Shown here: positions 36,349 through 44,631 of the stretch, in pieces | Layout of the letters: each line of letters opens with the position of its first letter | How positions within the stretch are numbered: the first letter of the stretch is position 1 | Origin: Emticicia fluvialis | Lineage (GTDB): Bacteria > Bacteroidota > Bacteroidia > Cytophagales > Spirosomataceae | Assembly: GCF_024793945.1 (NCBI RefSeq) | Contig: NZ_JANUSD010000010.1 | Location: forward strand, 1-64,000 | Reading direction: 5' to 3' | DNA length: 64,000 nucleotides | Notes under the pieces: model-generated | The model's database searches: none | Told to the model about the DNA's origin: nothing | What the model saw: the letters and a program-made list of their open reading frames with translations, nothing else | Made by a program: the position numbers and the translations under genes

Positions 36349-36522
36349 AGTAAAAAAGATTTATAGTTCAGATAAGTACTATTAAATGCCTGAATCAGGG
36401 TTACCCCGGTTTCATCGAGGTAACTGTCGGCTACAACCAAATCTAAAGATATTATCTTATATTTTACGTATTTGCTGCAAAATTCTATTTTCAGGTAGCT
36501 GAGAATCGGGTCTTGCTTATGA

Positions 36523-36999
36523 TTAATCCTCTACAACCAGTGTTTTAACTGCCCTGTCGTGCAGGTTTTGCTGGTTTTTGTCGAACATACAAACCATCAT
36601 CAGTAAATAACACATGGTTGCGGTAATATACTTTACAATAGCCCTTAAAAACGAGTCGCCGAAGTTAATTCTGCCGCCGTCTTCTCTGATTACTTTGATG
36701 CGCATGATACGCTTGCCAAAGGTAGCCTGATAAGAGGAAGCCGTAAGAACGGCGTCATAAATAAACGGAAGCAATAAAATAACACCAACCACACCCAAAA
36801 TACCAAAAGCAAAAAGGATATCTAATGGCGAGTTGATGCTCTCTGAGTAGTTGTCATAGTCTTTTTTTAATGGAGCCAGCATACCAAAGAACATAATGCC
36901 GGAGAAAACCAGCATAATGAAAAAAACAAACATGATGAGGCGGTCAATAAGATGGGCAACCAAACGCTTGCCCAGACTGGCTAATTTAACATTTTGCAT
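36523..36999 (-). CDS. RDD family membrane protein (paralogue)
   Basis: 158 residues with the same layout as the gene at 35866: LASLGKRLVAHLIDRLIMF start, FGKRIMRIKVIREDGGRINFG loop, NLHDRAVKTLVVED end. The two differ at many positions, so the duplication is not recent. The 174-base gap between them contains no gene. The three-gene run RDD-RDD-DUF2752 likely forms one transcript. Confidence 0.85.
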   Translation of the reverse strand: MQNVKLASLGKRLVAHLIDRLIMFVFFIMLVFSGIMFFGMLAPLKKDYDNYSESINSPLDILFAFGILGVVGVILLLPFIYDAVLTASSYQATFGKRIMRIKVIREDGGRINFGDSFLRAIVKYITATMCYLLMMVCMFDKNQQNLHDRAVKTLVVED

Positions 37000-37106
37000 T
37001 GAAACGGCAGGTTAGTGTTTAGATTCAATAATCTGTGACAGATTCTCATAAAAGATGCCTGAGCATGGGGTAGTCACAGTTTTTCAATGCTTCAAAAATA
37101 AACAAA

Positions 37107-37130
37107 AAACCCGGAAATCAAATTTCCGGG
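37107..37130 (-). terminator. intrinsic terminator after the GNGPSL-motif gene
   Basis: cccggaaat-caa-atttccggg forms a 9-bp perfect stem with a 3-base loop. On the minus strand it is followed by a T run. It ends the transcript of the gene whose stop is at 37152. Confidence 0.8.
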
Positions 37131-37151
37131 GCTTAAAATCTTTCGGTTTTA

Positions 37152-38006
37152 TCAGGCGATATCTTTTACCTTTATTTTTCTGAAAACATCAACGTAGCTT
37201 CTGGCGCTGGCATTGAAAACTTTTACGCCCAATGCGTTGGCATAGCGTGCCAGTACCTCATAACCGTAAAAGGCTTTATGAAGCGAAAAAAACTGCTGGC
37301 TCATGTAAGATGTTTCACGGGCGCCAATGGCATAATCTTCATTACCGTAAAAGTGGGTGTCGCTTACCAACAGGTTATTGTTTTCGTCGAGCCTGATGGC
37401 CTCATGCCAGGAGTGGTCGGCACCAAAGAGGTAAATCTCCTGATACCCTTTATTAAGCGCATAATATAGGGCTGCTACCAGCACGTTCTGGCATTGGGGC
37501 ATGGCCAGGCCGCGCTTAAATAGGCCATGCACCAGCCTCTTGTAGCCTGTGGCAATGGTATAATTATAGGGTATGGCTTTGATATTCGGGTTTTCGGCCA
37601 CCTGACTTCTGAAATAGGCCGACTTCCACATTCTTTTGGGTATGTACAAATTAAGCGGCCAGGTGGTGTTGTCTACAATACCTCTTAAACCGGTGCGGCC
37701 ATGCCAGTGGTCGGGGTTCATAAACGCCCAGTCGAGCAACAGATAATTGGCTGGCTTCAGTTGTTTATACTGTTCTGTTACCGAAAACAGGTTAACGGCA
37801 AAGAGGTCTAGCTGCTGCAAAAACCGGGTGTCTTGCTCAAGCGTTGTTGTAAGCGACGGCCCATTGCCCAGTATACCGCAGCGGGTTGCTGTGGTTTTAT
37901 CTGTTTTCAGGGTGAAATCAGACATAAACAGCACTTTAAAAACAGATACTACACTGCTAAAAAACAAACCGGCTTTTTGCTGAACCGACAATAGGAATTG
38001 AATCAT
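37152..38006 (-). CDS. DUF115-like / glycosyltransferase-like protein with GNGPSL motif
   Basis: 284 residues from the ATG at 38006; a later start at MSDFTLK (37923) is possible, the first 28 residues being hydrophobic and possibly a membrane anchor. GILGNGPSLTTTLEQD near residue 45 is the nucleotide-sugar or phosphate-binding-type motif seen in DUF115 and sialyltransferase-like proteins, and IYLFGADHSWHEAI near residue 190 matches the second conserved block I know from such surface-glycan proteins. The exact family is not certain. It is located 33 bases after bshB1. Confidence 0.55.
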   Translation of the reverse strand: MIQFLLSVQQKAGLFFSSVVSVFKVLFMSDFTLKTDKTTATRCGILGNGPSLTTTLEQDTRFLQQLDLFAVNLFSVTEQYKQLKPANYLLLDWAFMNPDHWHGRTGLRGIVDNTTWPLNLYIPKRMWKSAYFRSQVAENPNIKAIPYNYTIATGYKRLVHGLFKRGLAMPQCQNVLVAALYYALNKGYQEIYLFGADHSWHEAIRLDENNNLLVSDTHFYGNEDYAIGARETSYMSQQFFSLHKAFYGYEVLARYANALGVKVFNASARSYVDVFRKIKVKDIA

Positions 38007-38039
38007 AAACACAAATTTGCCACGAAAGTAGGGCTATTA

Positions 38040-38759
38040 TCAGATTAAATCAAATAAATCCTTCACGCCCAGCATTCTGGTTCTGGTAAAACCCTCGCCG
38101 AACCTGGCACCGATAGGATGCCCCATTTCCTGCGAACGCGCCTTCAGAAACTCAAAAAACTCTGGGCTGGTGAGGTATGATTCCGGCTCAGTGCTGTTGG
38201 GGTCATAAAACTGGCTTTTATACGCACGGATTGACGCCTCTTTGATATCCCAGTATTCAGAAATATCAACCACAAAATCGGGCTTTATGTGGCGGTCCTG
38301 AATATAGTTATACAAGTGTTTGGGCCGCCAGGCAGGCTGTAGATTGCCGGTGGCATCGGTTGTTTGTATCATACGCAGGCCCGACAAAAAGCAGGCATCT
38401 AATGCCAGGGCAGCGCCTTTGCCGTGGTCGGGGTGGCGGTCTTCAACGGCGTTGGCCAGCACAATATCAGGTTGGTATTTACGGATAACCGATATCAATT
38501 TCATCTGGTGTTCTTCGTCATTTTTAAAGAAACCGTCTCTGAAACCCAGGTTTTCACGTGCTGATATTTTCAATATTGCAGATGCTGCTGCCGATTCTGC
38601 CGCCCGTATTTCAGGTGTGCCACGGGTACCCAGTTCGCCACGGGTAAAATCTACGATACCCACTTTTTTGCCTTTGGCAATGGCTGCTGCCATAGTGCCA
38701 CCGCATGACATCTCTGCGTCATCAGGGTGCGCAGCCATTACAAGTATATCTAATTTCAT
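38040..38759 (-). CDS. bshB1: bacillithiol biosynthesis deacetylase BshB1
   Basis: Zinc-dependent deacetylase (LmbE/PIG-L fold) that converts N-acetylglucosaminyl-malate to glucosaminyl-malate in bacillithiol synthesis. The zinc motif AAHPDDAEMSCGG is at residues 9-21, with DFTRGELGTRGTPEIRAAE and the later HPDHGKG ligand. The 239-residue length and the RGELGTRG block fit the BshB1 subgroup. The other bsh genes are not in the window. Confidence 0.9.
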   Translation of the reverse strand: MKLDILVMAAHPDDAEMSCGGTMAAAIAKGKKVGIVDFTRGELGTRGTPEIRAAESAAASAILKISARENLGFRDGFFKNDEEHQMKLISVIRKYQPDIVLANAVEDRHPDHGKGAALALDACFLSGLRMIQTTDATGNLQPAWRPKHLYNYIQDRHIKPDFVVDISEYWDIKEASIRAYKSQFYDPNSTEPESYLTSPEFFEFLKARSQEMGHPIGARFGEGFTRTRMLGVKDLFDLI

Positions 38760-38955
38760 CAGGTAGTATTTTTATCATTAAAGGGTTTAATCCTGAACTT
38801 TGACTGGCTAGTCTGCCACAGTGGCTGACTGAATGATTGATTTGATGCTGGTAAATTAAGAATCCGGTAAAATAAAAAACAGAAAATTATTGAAATCAAT
38901 CTGGTACAACATCAGCGCAAGCAGGGTAATGTCAGTTCAGGATACCCATAGATAT

Positions 38956-38989
38956 AAAAAAAAAGCGGCGCAAATAGTTTCACGCCGCT
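38956..38989 (-). terminator. intrinsic terminator after the LysM/M23 gene
   Basis: agcggcg / cgccgct arms around a 12-base loop, followed on the minus strand by a T run of nine bases. It lies 22 bases beyond the stop at 39012. The rest of the gap up to bshB1 (38760-38955) shows no gene. Confidence 0.85.
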
Positions 38990-39011
38990 GCAAATTCTAT
39001 GTTTTGATGCC

Positions 39012-40130
39012 TTATCTTATTCTTAGTCTGTAACCTACCCTTAGTTTGGTTCGGGTTGTGATGCGGTTCAGGCGTGTCAGGTTGCTGATGCTAGTATGGT
39101 TACGGCCGGCTATTTCAGACAGGGTATCGCCGGGGCGCACCCTTACCCATGCTTTGCGTGTTACCTCTTGCGGCTCTTCAAATTCAAAGTCGCCTTTGCT
39201 GGCTCCGCCTCTCAGGTAATCGTACACACGAGAGGTTAAAACAAACTCTGCCGAGTTAATATCAATTTTTTCAGGATTGAACGTAAAGATATTCTTGGGG
39301 TCGAAAGGATTGCCCTCATAACGTGTTTCGAAATGCAAATGCGGCCCCGAACTACGGCCAGTGCTTCCACCCTTGCCAATTTCGTCGCCTGCTTTTACAA
39401 CTGTATTGGGTTCAAAATTAATTTTAGACAAGTGTCCGTAGAGGGTTTCAAGGCCATTATAGTGGCGCACAACCACACACCTGCCATAACCACTATGGTA
39501 ACCAGCCACGCGAATAATGCCATCAAATGCCGCATAAATAGGTTCGCCTGTATCCAGGTCAAGATCTATACCAGTGTGCCAACGGCGCCAGCGCCAGCCA
39601 AATTGCGAATTGGTAATACCCTTGCTCATAGGCCCGGCCCAGTATCTGCCCTGTGCAATATCATACAGTTGGATAGGCACTACTTCTTCGTAGTCTTTGG
39701 CGTCAATGCCATAAGGGTCTATTACGTTGGTGTTCCAGACAGAAAAATAGCTGGCAATACTCACCATGTCGTCGCTGCCGGCAAATTTGGCTACCTCTTC
39801 AATTTCAACAATCTGCACTTCGCCTTCATCAATGCTTGATGTATCTTCATGCACGGCGGTGTTCAGCTCTTTGATGGGCTCAATTTTCAGGTTTGAGGCC
39901 TTCTCGTTTTTTGAGGCCTGAAACTCATTAATAAAGCGCAGCTTGGGTTCTTCCTCAAAGCTAAACTCGTCGTCCTGTTTCTGATTTTTACTCTGGTTTT
40001 TGCTTTTGGCATCCTTCTGGGATGAAGGAATATTGGGTTTGTTGATTTTAACGCCCCGCTCGCGCGACTGGCCGAAGCTAGCAACAGCAAATAACAGTAA
40101 AGTGGGTAGGGTAAAAAATGCCTTCTTCAT
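39012..40130 (-). CDS. exported M23 peptidase with LysM domain
   Basis: Predicted peptidoglycan endopeptidase or EnvC/NlpD-like amidase activator. I start at the ATG at 40130 (372 residues, signal peptide ending ASFGQ); the longer frame runs into a hairpin upstream. A charged Lys/Gln/Asn-rich linker (residues 25-60) leads to the M23 domain near residues 165-275, with zinc ligands in HTGIDL and HLHFE and the GSTGRSSGPHLH block. A LysM repeat (RPGDTLSEIAGRNHTSISNL) closes the protein. The metal ligands look complete, so it may be active. Confidence 0.88.
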   Translation of the reverse strand: MKKAFFTLPTLLLFAVASFGQSRERGVKINKPNIPSSQKDAKSKNQSKNQKQDDEFSFEEEPKLRFINEFQASKNEKASNLKIEPIKELNTAVHEDTSSIDEGEVQIVEIEEVAKFAGSDDMVSIASYFSVWNTNVIDPYGIDAKDYEEVVPIQLYDIAQGRYWAGPMSKGITNSQFGWRWRRWHTGIDLDLDTGEPIYAAFDGIIRVAGYHSGYGRCVVVRHYNGLETLYGHLSKINFEPNTVVKAGDEIGKGGSTGRSSGPHLHFETRYEGNPFDPKNIFTFNPEKIDINSAEFVLTSRVYDYLRGGASKGDFEFEEPQEVTRKAWVRVRPGDTLSEIAGRNHTSISNLTRLNRITTRTKLRVGYRLRIR

Positions 40131-40157
40131 TTGGGAGTAAATTTTAGGTTGCCCTAT

Positions 40158-40191
40158 CATACAGGCCGGGCTTTGAAACCCGGCCCGTATG
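40158..40191 (-). terminator. GC-rich hairpin between trxB and the M23 gene
   Basis: catac-a-ggccggg / cccggcc-cgtatg arms around an 8-base loop. Both genes read through this gap in the same direction, and the hairpin follows the trxB stop by about 29 bases. There is no T run, so termination may be partial; it could also be a leader structure of the M23 mRNA. Confidence 0.5.
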
Positions 40192-40219
40192 CAAGAACAA
40201 TATTAGGCATTTCTGATTT

Positions 40220-41161
40220 TTAATGCAAATCTTTCTCGGCCAAATATCGCTCGGCATCAAGGGCTGCCATACATCCTGAACCAGCCGCCGTTACCGCCTG
40301 ACGGTAGATTTTGTCTTGCGCATCGCCACAGGCAAAAACACCTTCAATGTTGGTTCTGGTACTGCCTTTAATTGTTTCAATATATCCGGCTTCATCCATA
40401 TTCAGAAAACCGTCAAAAATTTGCGTATTGGGCTGATGGCCGATAGCCACGAAGAAACCGGTTACATCCAGTACTGATTCTACCTGTGTCTGGGCATTTT
40501 TGATTCTCACCCCGGTTACGCCGTCAGTTCCTAAAACTTCAAGGGTTTCTGTATGATACAGAATTTCAATGTTTGCTGTATTTTCAACACGCTTCTGCAT
40601 AATTACCGAGGCTCTGAACTCGCCCTTACGCACCAGCATGTACACTTTTTTACAAAGTTTTGATAAGTAGTGTGCCTCTTCGCAGGCGGTGTCTCCGCCC
40701 CCTACTATGGCCACTGTCTGGCCTCTGAAAAAGAAACCGTCGCACACGGCACAGGCCGAAACCCCGTAGCCGTTCAGGCGTTGCTCAGACTCCAACCCCA
40801 GCCATTTGGCTGAAGCGCCCGTTGCAATAATAACGGTTTTAGCCACAATTTCGTGTGTGTCGTCAATAATAACTTTATGTGCCAGTGGCGTTGAGAAATC
40901 TACTTTGGTAGCCATACCCCAGCGGTTGTCGGTTCCGAAGCGCTCTGCCTGTTTTTTAAAATCTTCCATCATTTCAGGGCCCATAATGCCATCAGGATAC
41001 CCGGGGAAATTCTCAACATCGGTGGTAATGGTTAGTTGACCTCCCGGCTGACCACCCTGATACATAACCGGTTTCAGACCTGCTCTGGCTGCATAAATTG
41101 CGGCTGTATAACCAGCAGGCCCCGAACCTAAAATCAACACTTCTACTTGTTCTTGTGCCAT
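40220..41161 (-). CDS. trxB: thioredoxin-disulfide reductase
   Basis: FAD flavoenzyme that reduces thioredoxin with NADPH. FAD-binding GSGPAGYTAAIYAARAG near residue 11, redox-active CAVCDG near residue 137, NADPH-binding GGGDTACEEA near residue 155, and the C-terminal FACGDAQD FAD motif. At 313 residues it has the standard low-molecular-weight form. Confidence 0.95.
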   Translation of the reverse strand: MAQEQVEVLILGSGPAGYTAAIYAARAGLKPVMYQGGQPGGQLTITTDVENFPGYPDGIMGPEMMEDFKKQAERFGTDNRWGMATKVDFSTPLAHKVIIDDTHEIVAKTVIIATGASAKWLGLESEQRLNGYGVSACAVCDGFFFRGQTVAIVGGGDTACEEAHYLSKLCKKVYMLVRKGEFRASVIMQKRVENTANIEILYHTETLEVLGTDGVTGVRIKNAQTQVESVLDVTGFFVAIGHQPNTQIFDGFLNMDEAGYIETIKGSTRTNIEGVFACGDAQDKIYRQAVTAAGSGCMAALDAERYLAEKDLH

Positions 41162-41279
41162 TCTATTGTTAATCGTGAATTGTAAAACTTAGTATTTTTT
41201 CAGCAGCCATTTCAGCCGCTGATACATGAACATTGATTGAAAGGCACAAAGTTCATCAAATTTGGTGTGATAGGCAAGT

Positions 41280-43154
41280 TTAGAGAATTTTCATTTCAAT
41301 ACGGCGGTTCTGGCGGCGGTTTTCATCGGTATCATTGGGCATCAGCGGCCTTGCTTCGCCATAGCCTACTGCTTTCAGCCTGGTGGCGGCTACCCCTTGT
41401 GCCGTAAGATACGCCACCACTGCCATAGCTCTTTTTTCTGAAAGCGCCTGGTTGTCTGTGTCTTTTCCTATGTTATCAGTATGCCCTGAAATCTCAACCA
41501 TCAGACCGGCGTTCTGTTGCAGCAGTTGCAGCAATTTATCAAGCTCGGCAAAAGACTCGGGCTTTAATGTGGCCTTGCCCGAATCAAAAAACAAGTTGTT
41601 AAGCACTATATTTACTTCTTTTCTGACAGGCACAAGCATTACCGTAATTTGTTTGCCGTCTGCCTCTGTTTTTTCAGAGAAATCGAACGAAAGGCTTTTG
41701 CTGAAATAGCCAAGCCTGCTTACAAACAAACCAAAATGGCTGCCGTTGGGCAGCACGGCCGTGAAATCGCCCGTTTGTTTGTCAGCTTTTAAGCGTGTTA
41801 CAAGGCTGTTGGTTTTTAAATCTATCAGTTCAATATCGGCATCAATGGTTTTTTCGGTGGTGGCATCCTTTACTAAACCTTTTACATAATTTACCCTGCT
41901 GAATTTACGGCTTAGTTCGTCGGGTATTTCAAATTCAACCAAACGCGTAGACCGCTGGTTGTCGGTAGAATAGTAGCCTTTTTTGCCGTCGGAGGCAATA
42001 AATAGAGCGGCCTGGTCAAGATGATTGTTGAGTGGATACCCCAGGTTTTCAGGATTGGTGAAACCATTGGCTTTTCGTTCGGTAAGGTACAGGTCAAAAC
42101 CTCCCATGCCTATGTGGCCATCTGAAGCAAAAAACAAGGTATGCCCGTTGGCATGTATAAACGGCGACACCTCGTCTCTGGCTGTATTGACCAAACCTCC
42201 CAGATTGACGGCGGGTGTCCACTGATTATTCATAAATTCGCTCATCCAGATATCTTTTTCGCCAAAGCCACCGTGCCTGCGCGACGAGAAAAACAAAACG
42301 GTGCCGTCGTTTGACAGGCTGGGCTGAGACTCCCACTCGCGCGTGTTAATGCTCATGCCCATATTTTCAGGGGTGCTCCAGTCGTTGCCGGTTTTTCTTG
42401 CTATGTATAAATCGCAGCTTCCGAAACTGTCCCGGGCATCGCAGCTGGTAAAAACCAGCGTGCGGCCGTCGGCAGATATACTGCACGTACCCTCATTGGC
42501 AGCGGTGTTGATACTGGCCGATATACTTTGCGGCTTGCTCCATTGGTTGTTGGCCAGCGTAGAAAAATACAGGTTTTCGTCGCCGGATTCTGACCTGGCC
42601 GTAAAAATGAGGGTTTCGTTATCGGCCGTCAGTACCGGAAAATACTGATTACTGCTGAAATTGACTACATTGCCCATATCTGCAGTTTTTATATTGATTT
42701 TTTTGCTTTTGGCGGCCAATGCAAACTGGCAGGTTTCAAGCTGGCGGCTTAGCTGCTTTATTATCAGGCTGCCGGGTGGTGTATTTTTAAGGGCAAATTC
42801 AAACAAAGGGCGTGCCTTTTCATAGTCGCCGGTGCGCAAGGCACGCGTGCCTATGTAGGTATGTGCCTGCCTTAAGGCTGGGTCGTCAGGTTTAAAATGA
42901 ATGGCTTTGGTATAATATTGTAGTGCAAGTGCCTCTTTTCTGGCTACTTCATTGATTTGCCCCAGCTTAAACCAGGCATCGGCATAGGTGGAGTCTTTTT
43001 CTGTGGCTTTCAGAAAGGCCGTTGCGGCCTCGTCGGTTTTTCTGGCTGTGTAGCTCTTAAGGCCTTTGTCGAACCATTCTTTTGCCTCCTGACTTTGTGC
43101 CGCCAGCGTTTCAATGAAGCCACAAAAAAACAACAGTAAAATCCACCGATTCAT
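41280..43154 (-). CDS. OmpA family protein with TPR and PD40/WD40-like repeats
   Basis: Envelope protein of 624 residues that probably ties the outer membrane to peptidoglycan. Signal peptide ending TLAAQ, TPR-like helices at about 20-160, PD40 beta-propeller repeats at about 165-400 (several LTADNETLIFTARS-like and DGTVLFFSSRRHGG-like units), a carboxypeptidase-regulatory-like domain near 425-490, and the OmpA domain (ISGHTDNIGKDTDNQALSEK ... NRRQNRRIEM). No lipobox is seen. This layout recurs in Bacteroidota, including proteins linked to gliding and T9SS, such as SprF/PorE-type factors; a T9SS link here is a possibility only. Confidence 0.85.
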   Translation of the reverse strand: MNRWILLLFFCGFIETLAAQSQEAKEWFDKGLKSYTARKTDEAATAFLKATEKDSTYADAWFKLGQINEVARKEALALQYYTKAIHFKPDDPALRQAHTYIGTRALRTGDYEKARPLFEFALKNTPPGSLIIKQLSRQLETCQFALAAKSKKINIKTADMGNVVNFSSNQYFPVLTADNETLIFTARSESGDENLYFSTLANNQWSKPQSISASINTAANEGTCSISADGRTLVFTSCDARDSFGSCDLYIARKTGNDWSTPENMGMSINTREWESQPSLSNDGTVLFFSSRRHGGFGEKDIWMSEFMNNQWTPAVNLGGLVNTARDEVSPFIHANGHTLFFASDGHIGMGGFDLYLTERKANGFTNPENLGYPLNNHLDQAALFIASDGKKGYYSTDNQRSTRLVEFEIPDELSRKFSRVNYVKGLVKDATTEKTIDADIELIDLKTNSLVTRLKADKQTGDFTAVLPNGSHFGLFVSRLGYFSKSLSFDFSEKTEADGKQITVMLVPVRKEVNIVLNNLFFDSGKATLKPESFAELDKLLQLLQQNAGLMVEISGHTDNIGKDTDNQALSEKRAMAVVAYLTAQGVAATRLKAVGYGEARPLMPNDTDENRRQNRRIEMKIL

Positions 43155-43194
43155 TTTAAAACAGTTTTATACATAAACGTATGGTTTTGTTGCT

Positions 43195-43202
43195 TATTTT
43201 TG
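43195..43202 (+). promoter_or_regulatory. possible -7 element for hemJ
   Basis: TATTTTTG matches TAnnTTTG 43 bases before the hemJ ATG. No TTTG is found at the right spacing upstream. This is a partial match only. Confidence 0.35.
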
Positions 43203-43245
43203 AGGGCTAAAAATTACCTGACTATTTACGGCTAAATTTAAAAGA

Positions 43246-43791
43246 ATGCTCCATTTATATCTTAAATCAATACATATTATAGGTTTTGTGTCGTGGTTTG
43301 CCGGGCTGTTTTATCTGGTGCGAATGTTTGTTTATTACGCAGAGGCCGACCAGAAACCCGAACACCTGCGCGAGGCTTTCAAGCAGGAATACATACAGTT
43401 ACAAAAAAGAGCCTATAAAATTATATGCAACCCGGCCATGATGCTCACCTGGACCTTCGGTATCCTGATGCTCATCAACTCGCCGTATTTTTTACAACAA
43501 AGCTGGTTGCACGTAAAACTTACACTGCTGGTATTGCTGACAGGCTACCACATTTTTTGTAAAAAAACCATTGAGCGATTAGAAAAGGGTGAAAAATATA
43601 TGGTTTTCAACTCTTTTCAATATCGCTTATTAAATGAGCTGCCTACGCTGTTTCTGGTAGCTATTGTGTTGCTGGCCGTAGTAAAAAACCTGCTTAATTT
43701 TTTATATCTGTTTGGCGGGGTGATGGCCTTTGGGGTTTTGCTGTTTGTGGCGGTAAAGGCCTATAAAAAGCACCGCGAAAGGAAAGTTTGA
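43246..43791 (+). CDS. hemJ: HemJ family protoporphyrinogen oxidase
   Basis: Membrane enzyme that oxidises protoporphyrinogen IX to protoporphyrin IX in haem synthesis, replacing HemG or HemY. The 181 residues form four to five helices. Conserved parts: LKSIHIIGFVSWFAGLFYL with the essential His at residue 10, a central AMMLTWTFGILML, HVKLTLLVLLTGYH, and RLLNELPTLFLV. A CopD-like protein is the alternative name for this fold. It stands alone on the plus strand between minus-strand neighbours. Confidence 0.88.
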   Translation: MLHLYLKSIHIIGFVSWFAGLFYLVRMFVYYAEADQKPEHLREAFKQEYIQLQKRAYKIICNPAMMLTWTFGILMLINSPYFLQQSWLHVKLTLLVLLTGYHIFCKKTIERLEKGEKYMVFNSFQYRLLNELPTLFLVAIVLLAVVKNLLNFLYLFGGVMAFGVLLFVAVKAYKKHRERKV

Positions 43792-43818
43792 AATTTATTG
43801 AAAATATGAAAAACACAA

Positions 43819-43852
43819 AGGCCTCTCAACCCTGTAAAAGATGGAGAGGCCT
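43819..43852. terminator. hairpin between converging hemJ and the beta-barrel gene
   Basis: aggcctctc / gagaggcct, a 9-bp stem with a 16-base loop, lies between the two convergent stops (43791 and 43874). T runs are short on both sides, so it is a possible weak bidirectional terminator. Confidence 0.5.
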
Positions 43853-43873
43853 CTGTTTATTAGACAATGTCTT

Positions 43874-44470
43874 TTATTTAATCGGGAAACTGACACCCAC
43901 ATTAATGGCCACGCCAGTATTACGAAAAGTGGTTGACGGCTCTTTGGTTACGTCTGTAAAACCATGCATATAGCGTACGTCTGAATTAAGCCATACCTGG
44001 TTTTTTATGCGGAAATTGAAACCTGCACCTACCTGCCCGCCGAAATCTACATCATTGCGAACGTCCATGCCGTTTGAAAGTTTTTTGCCGTTGTTATCGG
44101 TAGCAGAAGCAAGGAAGCCCACATACGGCCCGATAAACAACTTGGGGCGAACGGCGTCGCCGTATTCACCAAAATAATATACCCCTGATACCGGCACCTG
44201 AATGTAGTGCAGGCGCTCAAGATTTGAGCCGTTGTTTACTTTTGTACCCATTTGCGAGTAAGCGGCCTCGGCCATTACCCCCCAATGGTTTTTGGCATAA
44301 TTTAGAAACAGGCCGGCGTTAACCCCGGTTAACATATCAAAAGTTTCAACTTTAGGGTTATAAGTTGTAAAGTTTACACCCACCTTTGGCCCCCATGATA
44401 AAGTTGTTTGAGCAAAGCCGGTAAAAGACATGGTAAGTAAAGCACCTAATAAAAACAGTCTGGTTTTCAT
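43874..44470 (-). CDS. outer-membrane beta-barrel protein (PorT-like domain)
   Basis: 198 residues with a signal peptide ending TGFAQ and alternating hydrophobic strands typical of a small eight-stranded barrel: GPKVGVNFTTYN opening, GLFLNYAKNHWGVMAEAAYS, a GPYVGFLASA turn and C-terminal VAINVGVSFPIK. This is the PF13568-type barrel abundant in Bacteroidota. No specific function can be given. Confidence 0.8.
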   Translation of the reverse strand: MKTRLFLLGALLTMSFTGFAQTTLSWGPKVGVNFTTYNPKVETFDMLTGVNAGLFLNYAKNHWGVMAEAAYSQMGTKVNNGSNLERLHYIQVPVSGVYYFGEYGDAVRPKLFIGPYVGFLASATDNNGKKLSNGMDVRNDVDFGGQVGAGFNFRIKNQVWLNSDVRYMHGFTDVTKEPSTTFRNTGVAINVGVSFPIK

Positions 44471-44631
44471 GACAAGTAAATTTTAATGGTTTATTGAAAT
44501 TTGTGTTAACCATTAAAAAGGGTATTCCACCAGTGGAGGAATTTACACTATCTGTTCATTTATAAGCTGTTAACCCCGCACAGACCATAAGAGACAAGTA
44601 AAAAACGTAGAAATATTTCTACAAAATGTGC

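Noticed and set aside
40131..40160. Longer start for the M23/LysM gene
   Set aside because: The extra ten codons read back into a GC-rich hairpin, and the signal peptide begins cleanly at 40130.
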